Below are positions 58,728 to 64,000 of a DNA stretch of 64,000 nucleotides, piece by piece. How positions within the stretch are numbered: position 1 is the first letter of the stretch; the number at the start of each line of letters is the position of its first letter. Position numbers and translations under genes: made by a program. Source of the DNA: Pisolithus tinctorius (lineage: Eukaryota; Basidiomycota; Agaricomycetes; Boletales; Pisolithaceae); the NCBI GenBank assembly GCA_024663395.1, contig JANFAH010000059.1, positions 248,001 through 312,000 on the forward strand, read 5' to 3'. The notes under the pieces are model-generated. The model made no database searches. It was not told the DNA's origin and was given only the letters and a program-made list of their open reading frames with translations.

Positions 58728-60291
58728 ATGACCAGAAGGATGTCCACATCACCTCCGCCAGATAACGAAAGAGCAACCAAGCGACTGAAACTCGAGCATC
58801 TCACCTCTGACTCGTTCAAGAACGGGGTTTTTCTTGCCCCGATGGTACGATCCGGTGCTCGTGCGTCATTTCCGTCCCCCATAATCCGTTGCCTCATATA
58901 CATACACTAGTTCCCACTCGATTGATGGCACTAAAACATGGTGCATCCCTTGTATGGGGTCCGGAGGTAGTAGACAAGGCCATATTGCGTGCGGAACGCG
59001 TCGTGGACCGTCAGTAATTCAACATATCATCCCTTTCTCTCCGATTAATTGATTGGTGTCTTCATAGCCGTCACCGGTGTGATCTCATACAATGGCAAGA
59101 CTCGTGCCATTTTTACAACACACCCCATTGAGAGACCCTACCTCATTTACCAGATCGGTTCAGCATCCCCAGAGCTCGCCGTACAGGCGGCGAAAACCGT
59201 CGTTCAAGACGTATCAGGCGTCGATCTGAACTGCGGTTGTCCAAAACCGTTCAGCACTCACGCTGGCATGGGAGCTGCCCTCCTAACAAACCCTGATCTC
59301 CTATGTGATATTCTCACCGCCCTACGGAGAGAACTCCCACCTCATGTTACCGTTTCAGCAAAGATTCGGCTTCTACCGTCGCAGGACGACACGAAGAGAC
59401 TTGTGGAACGAATCGTGCGAACTGGCGTAAGTGCACTTACGGTGCATTGCCGAACCCGAAACATGCGGCCAAGAGAAGCTGCGCTTATAGAGAGACTGAG
59501 GGAGATAGTAGAGTTCGTGGAGGGTCTGGGCGTAGATATACCAGTCGTGGCCAATGGAGATTGTCAGGGTTGGGAAGATGCGAAGCGGGTGAAAAAAATC
59601 ACCGGTATGTCTCATCGAAAGACATCGAAGCAGCAGTTTCATGATTTATATCCTTAACATAGGAGCATCTTCCGTAATGATTGCCACTGCTGCAGAAGCA
59701 AATCCCTCATGTTTTTCATCCACACCTCTCCAAGACTTGGGGGCAACGCTAATACCCTCATACTTGCGACTTGTAAGCGTCACGATGTAATAATTTCACA
59801 TCGTTTTTAACAGTTTCCAGTGCAGATATATTGATAATCACTGGGCGTTAACCAAGTTTTGCATCAGCCAGTTCAGAGGCGCCCGCAAAGACGTCACAAA
59901 GGACGAGACAAATGACCTCAAGGCTCGGATAATAAAGTCGAAAGGTTTCGACGAACTCACTGATCTCATCGGCAACTCGTCGGGGGAAGCAGATTTCGTT
60001 GAGATCGCTGATATTATCCGGTCACGACGACCTCGACCGCTTTTGGTAGACTCCGAAGCGGAGAAGACACTGCAGAGTGTGTCACCAGCAACCGAGGAGG
60101 GAGGTTCGTCAGACGATGATGGCCCATTCGTTGCGACACCACCAGATCGTCCTAATCCGGAACCACCTACGTCACGCGCGCCTCTGGGTCCAAGCTCGGA
60201 TACCCGAATACCCCTACCTGCAATCATTACTGGGAGTGACATGCTTACCCCCACTCCTACTCCAAAGCCTCTTTTTCCATTCGGCTCTTAG
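58728..60291 (+). CDS. DUS2: tRNA-dihydrouridine synthase 2 (DUS2/Smm1)
   Basis: This FMN enzyme makes dihydrouridine at position 20 of cytosolic tRNAs. The start at 58728 (MTRRMSTSPPPDNERATKRL; an ATG at 58740 is also possible) precedes FKNGVFLAPMVRSG. An intron leads to VPTRLMALKHGASLVWGPEV, then RPYLIYQIGSASPELAVQAA, GVDLNCGCPKPFSTHAGMGA (catalytic Cys in GCP), VSAKIRLLPSQDDTKRLVER, ALTVHCRTRNMRPREAALIE and IPVVANGDCQGWEDAKRV. The helical domain has RYIDNHWALTKFCISQFRGA. A disordered acidic/Pro-rich tail ends PTPKPLFPFGS at 60291. The human-type dsRNA-binding domain is absent, as in fungi. Four or five introns. It is divergent from RidA, 251 bp apart. Confidence 0.9.
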
Positions 60292-60517
60292 TATGTACCT
60301 TCGAGAACTACGTCTGTCGTACGGCGCCCATGATGTTGCACAGGTGTTTCATTATCATTCCATTAATCATCCATTAGATTCGCAATCTAAGCAACTTTCC
60401 CTGGAGGGTTGGGGCCTATCAAAGTAAGGTGTGGAGAGCAGTGCTGATATCATGGTTCTGTCAATCGCAATGGCCAGCTTACAAAGCGGGTTGCCTCATG
60501 CGTATGACTTCATAACC

Positions 60518-60525
60518 ATATAAAA
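60518..60525 (+). promoter_or_regulatory. TATA-like element upstream of the MDR oxidoreductase
   Basis: The sequence atataaaa lies 67 bp before the ATG at 60592. This is a normal fungal spacing for a TATA box when the leader is short. It falls in the 300-bp gap after DUS2, which otherwise shows nothing recognisable. Confidence 0.4.
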
Positions 60526-60591
60526 CGGAGGGCTGAAACTTCGAAATGCTGTATCATAACAAGTGGGGACCGCTCAAACCAACTACATAGT

Positions 60592-61871
60592 ATGACGACG
60601 AGCAGAAATCACACGGCCATAGCTATTACCGGCAAAGCGATGGTGGAATCCATCCAAATGCCTACGGTGGAACCAAATTCTGGGGAAGTACTGGTTAGCG
60701 TGGCTTATAGCACTATTGCTGCGCCAGACGTTTACATGGTAGACGGTGCTCTGCCAACCAAACCCGAGGACTATCCTATTCCGCTGGGACTCAATGTCAG
60801 TGGAACCGTTCTGGCTATCGGAGATGGCGTTCCGAAGCTTAAGATAGGGGGTAGGGTGAGTGCACCCCTGGAAGCAGCTACGTACTTGTCGTTCTCATGC
60901 TTGCTGCGCCGGCGACAGGTATGCGCGTTTACACTGCTGCAGGAAAAGAGCAAGGGTTTGCAGCTGAAAGCTGTCGTCCACCATACCCTTTGTGCAAAAG
61001 TTAGTCTTGACAATGCGTGTCATACAACGAAGGACATAACCTCTTTGTGATGCAGATCCCAGATAACATGTCACTGAAAGATGCGGTGACCATCCCAGAC
61101 AACTTTGTTACCGCGTTCTACACGATTTTCGACCAACTCGGACTACCTTTTCCACAGCCGTTCCCAGCAACTGCGGCTCCACCGCATGCGGAAGCGCCCA
61201 TCCTCATCTATGGTGCAGGATCTACAGCGGGTCAATATGCCATCCAGGTTCTTAGACTAGCTGGGTACGTCAACGTCATCGCAACGGCTTCTTTCCGCCA
61301 TCACGAGTATCTTCGGTCCCTCGGAGCGAAAGACACCGTTGATTACAGGGCGCCTGATATGGCTGACCAAATCATCCGTGTTGCTGGCGGCAAAGTCCAG
61401 CTTGTGATGGACTGCATCGCCGCGGAAGGAACGATGAAGAAAGTGGCACAGGTTGTCTGCCCCAATGCTAAGGTCGCACTATTACTACCGATCAAGGAGG
61501 GGGAGTCGTTGGTCCCAGAGAGTGGAAAAATGTGGATGGCGGTTCCCCCTAACAGAAATCCATTTGGTGAAGACGTTAAAGTTATCGGTGTGAGAACATT
61601 CCTCTACCAAGACGTGAGTGCCTCGTCCGTCGTTGATCTTGGGCAAGGAACTCGAGCTTATTACCCCTTAACTCGGGAACTCCAGAACGAGTACATGAAG
61701 AACAATTTGATGCCTGAGATACTTCCGTATTTGCTGAAGGAGAACTTGATAAAACCAAGCCCGATTCGTATGTTCAATCAAGGCACATTCCTAGAAAGGA
61801 CACTCGCGGCCTTGGATTTGGTTCGTAGTGGGAAAGTGAGCGGTGAGAAAGTGGTCATTCAGGTGGCCTAA
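60592..61871 (+). CDS. zinc-independent MDR-family oxidoreductase (GroES-like/enoyl-reductase-like)
   Basis: This fungal NADPH-dependent medium-chain reductase is related to trans-acting enoyl reductases and ToxD-like proteins; its substrate is unknown. Exon 1: AITGKAMVESIQMPTVEPNS, VLVSVAYSTIAAPDVYMVDG, PIPLGLNVSGTVLAIGDGVP, LKIGGR. Intron 1 (GTGAGTGC..GACAG) leads to VCAFTLLQEKSKGLQ and HHTLCAK. Intron 2 (GTTAGTC..GATGCAG) leads to IPDNMSLKDAVTIPDNFVTA. The cofactor fold then reads ILIYGAGSTAGQYAIQVLRL and VIATASFRHHEYLRSLGAKD. The protein ends LVRSGKVSGEKVVIQVA. No zinc-ligand cysteines or GHE motif are seen. No polyketide or peptide synthetase gene lies nearby, so a secondary-metabolism role is not supported by context. 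Confidence 0.88.
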
Positions 61872-62489
61872 GTCGTGAAGGGTAATTGACCTGTACCTTG
61901 GAGCTCAGCGAGATAACCATAACCATGTGATCACAGATATGTAACATAACAATAGTCTCGCAAAGTCATCCGTCGCGTTTCTTTTGAGTTGCCGGCTCAT
62001 ATCTGGTACCGAGTAAGCGGCATCCCTGAGTCACCGCGTTCTTGAGAAAATGCAGATCTGGGTTTGTCTGACAGGAGCAAACATGAACACATCGGCTTTG
62101 GCAGTATGGCGCGACGACATCGCCGCGCGCATTGCCCGATTTGCACGAGAATGTCAGCCATGTGAATGTCGAAGAGGTATGACGCCATGTGCAAACGCAG
62201 GCGCAGCTGTGCCAGTGAACGAGCTAGACTCGCCTTGCCGACCAGACTTCTACATAGAAGTGTTGACCTGGGTACAAGCCTGAAGAAGAAGAGAACTTCG
62301 AGGTAGAAAAGGTGTATGGAAAAGGATATGCATATTTAGGCCCAATTTAAAGATCCAATGGTACATGTATAAGCCAGCTCCGGGACATTTATCACAAATC
62401 GCATATCAAACAATCATGTTGCTGAGTAACGACAACCCGCCAGCCAACGCTCACTCTGTACGTAAAAATGTCAATGTGTTATCGCAGGG
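61872..62489. other. intergenic stretch
   Basis: This follows the MDR gene. The small plus-strand ORFs at 62050-62283 and 62365-62601 have no recognisable motif. No repeat or RNA gene was recognised. Confidence 0.45.
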
Positions 62490-63233
62490 TCACGCTGATA
62501 GTACACGTGTACGCAAGAGTAGTCGATATGTGGGCGAGGATGGGTGCGTCCAACGTATTCCGAGGGACATTAAGACCAGCATGGTGGGGTTTCTTACATA
62601 AATGAAACTTACCTTCGGAGTGGTGACTCGTGACAGCAACAACGCTAGCGTGCCTTGACCAACGGTTGCATCAGGGTTCAGACTGGGTTCAGTTGTCAAC
62701 GGGATTGCCTTTTCTGGGGGGCGGTGGTCAAGGCTTGAATCAGCTTCAGGATCGGGTATCATCCCTACAATTGCCGAGAGGCCATCAGACCGATCCTGAG
62801 CGAGCTTTGCGTTTCGGTTGAAAAAGGCACACAGCAGGCATGGGGTGAGAGGAGTAAGCAAAGAAAGCAATGGGTGCCTTGCGGCGATAACGTTGTCACC
62901 GAAGGCTCGGAGTGTTCGTTGATCTATGAGGATTCCCAAGTATGGAAGCCTTGAGCTGGATGACAATATCGTTGACAATGACGAGTTCGCTATTAGCGGT
63001 GACGTCCGCGGGTGGGTATACATACCCGAAAACCTGCGCGCGCAGGTCCGCAGCTTGAATCCAATGGCACCAACTATCCGTAGCGACGTGATGTGCAACG
63101 GGTGCATTGCCAGCGGCGATGCTGATGATCGATGAGACTTGGAGACATTATAGTGTTGGAAAGCAGCGCCCGAAAGTTCCGGGGCGACCAATCGGAGCAG
63201 CGCGACCCATGACAAAAGGGAAAACGCAATCAC
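62490..63233 (-). CDS. doubtful hypothetical ORF, 247 codons
   Basis: This is a long open frame with no intron and no recognised domain. It starts with a hydrophobic segment (MIAFSLLSWVALLRLVAP) and has a second hydrophobic stretch (HPLLSLLTPLTPCLLCAFF). The rest is Ser/Thr/Pro-rich, including the acidic-to-polar run MIPDPEADSSLDHRPPEKAI. Length alone makes it less likely to be chance, but codon pattern and motifs give no firm support. No homologue comes to mind. It could be a fragment of a lineage-specific membrane protein or a chance ORF next to the G-alpha promoter. Confidence 0.3.
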   Translation of the reverse strand: MIAFSLLSWVALLRLVAPELSGAAFQHYNVSKSHRSSASPLAMHPLHITSLRIVGAIGFKLRTCARRFSGMYTHPRTSPLIANSSLSTILSSSSRLPYLGILIDQRTLRAFGDNVIAARHPLLSLLTPLTPCLLCAFFNRNAKLAQDRSDGLSAIVGMIPDPEADSSLDHRPPEKAIPLTTEPSLNPDATVGQGTLALLLSRVTTPKVSFIYVRNPTMLVLMSLGIRWTHPSSPTYRLLLRTRVLSA

Positions 63234-63490
63234 GGGGTTCGAGAAGATAGATTTCTACGTCGAAAGCTTCTGGTTATTATCGACTTTCTGCTAGAAGACG
63301 GTGATCGTGTGGACCCCGTGTCTCGCAGATGCTCATCCACCAAGCTAGTAGACAAAAGGAACTCGAAGAGTTGAGTGAATTTGAGTGGTCCACGTGGGAG
63401 GCCTAAGCCGGCCCGATTAGGAAGTAGTTGTCCGGCCCCGTTATAGCACCTTGTTGGCAGCGTTTCTCTGTCGTCGAATTCCCTGGGTCA

Positions 63491-63497
63491 TATAAAG
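63491..63497 (+). promoter_or_regulatory. TATA-like element upstream of the G-alpha gene
   Basis: The sequence tataaag lies about 70 bp before the first ATG of the G-alpha frame (63567). The preceding stretch 63234-63490 has no recognised gene. Confidence 0.4.
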
Positions 63498-63566
63498 TTT
63501 TTTGTTCCCAAGGCCGGGGAGCCGCTAGCTCTCGCCTTCCTCCTCTTATCGCCATCATCGTCGCGC

Positions 63567-64000
63567 ATGTCGTCCTCGCCGTGTACAGCGACCGCGACAA
63601 TGACGGTGATGATGCCCCTAGAACCAAACAGACGCCGGTCCCTCTCTGACCCACTGGCCGCCGCCATCCAACCTCCAGAAGATGAATCACCTGCAGATCG
63701 CCACCGGAGACTTCAAGCAGAACACGAGGCAAAACTGGTCAGCGATCGCATCGACGAGATGCTCAGGGAGGAGAAGAAGGAGAAGCGAATGAAGCCAGAA
63801 GTCAAGATACTTCTCCTAGGGCAGAGCGAGAGTGGCAAGAGCACGACGCTCAAGCGTAAGTAGTCGCTGCCTTGTCATGCATTTTATCTACTCTTCGCAA
63901 TATGCTTCCCTTTATTTCACAAAATAGGTATACTTCGGTAGATCTACAGCTTCTTGCTTTTTTCCTATTTATCATCGTATCATGGGATCTTGTGCGCATG
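63567..64000 (+). CDS. heterotrimeric G-protein alpha subunit (5' part only), basidiomycete type
   Basis: This is the N-terminus of a G-alpha subunit, which transmits receptor signals at the plasma membrane. The first exon has a Pro/Ser-rich leader with NRRRSLSDPLAAAIQPPEDE. The charged alpha-N helix follows (ADRHRRLQAEHEAKLVSDRI, EMLREEKKEKRMKPEVK), then the P-loop ILLLGQSESGKSTTLK. The exon then meets a GTAAGTAG donor at about 63857. The remainder lies beyond the window. The P-loop is GQSESGKST where classical G-alpha proteins have GxGESGKST. The leader is longer than in group I-III G-alphas and has no MGC(M/x)xS myristoylation start, so it is not a pheromone/cAMP-type orthologue. The start could be 63567 or the Met at 63600. 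Confidence 0.85.

Noticed and set aside
60592..61871. Trans-enoyl reductase of a secondary-metabolite gene cluster
   Set aside because: The protein resembles that class, but no polyketide synthase, NRPS, P450 or transporter lies within the window.

Overview
The window is nuclear DNA of a filamentous basidiomycete, most likely an agaricomycete. Genes are compact and interrupted by many 45-70 nt introns with GT..AG ends. Gene content also fits: an RFD-BAH-BAH DNA methyltransferase, a HOG1-type MAP kinase, DASH subunit ASK1, a Skt5/Chs4 chitin-synthase activator, and a G-alpha subunit with a GQSESGKSTTLK P-loop. I see no phage, plasmid, transposon, CRISPR or rRNA/tRNA gene. Exon joins below were inferred by eye from splice signals and family motifs, so ends marked unresolved are approximate.

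Layout. 1-5.1 kb: partial STE20/GCK kinase, Mn-type CDF transporter and an NR2C2AP-like protein (all minus). 5.1-8.1 kb: single-exon protein tyrosine phosphatase, then a quinone oxidoreductase (plus). 9.2-13.1 kb: TFIIIC TPR subunit. 13.3-16.8 kb: a decayed quinone oxidoreductase relic, a damaged F-box gene and a second intact quinone oxidoreductase. 17.2-23 kb: F-box protein and a CreB/USP12-type deubiquitinase, tail to tail. 23.6-31.4 kb: a minus-strand run of MOSC/mARC-like protein, Pin1 isomerase, UDP-glucose 4-epimerase and THO subunit Hpr1. 31.4-38.6 kb: a small unknown acidic gene, a Ubp2-type deubiquitinase and cytochrome b5 reductase. 39.1-45.9 kb: HOG1 kinase and DNMT1-type methyltransferase. 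46-55.2 kb: DPH4, 3-methylcrotonyl-CoA carboxylase alpha, ASK1 and EXO84 (all minus). 55.6-64 kb: Skt5/Chs4, RidA, DUS2, an MDR oxidoreductase, a doubtful ORF and the start of a G-alpha gene.

Most genes are unrelated housekeeping functions, and I found no convincing new multi-gene system. The unusual features are local. Catalytic cysteine codons of two unrelated enzymes are split by introns, one of them beside a 14-nt micro-exon. HOG1 has a 19-nt micro-exon in its glycine-rich loop. The Pin1 start codon is followed directly by an intron. The phosphatase carries Asn in place of the P-loop His. The quinone oxidoreductase family shows one copy with a presequence, one without and one dead. A small conserved-looking coiled-coil gene overlaps the start of HPR1.
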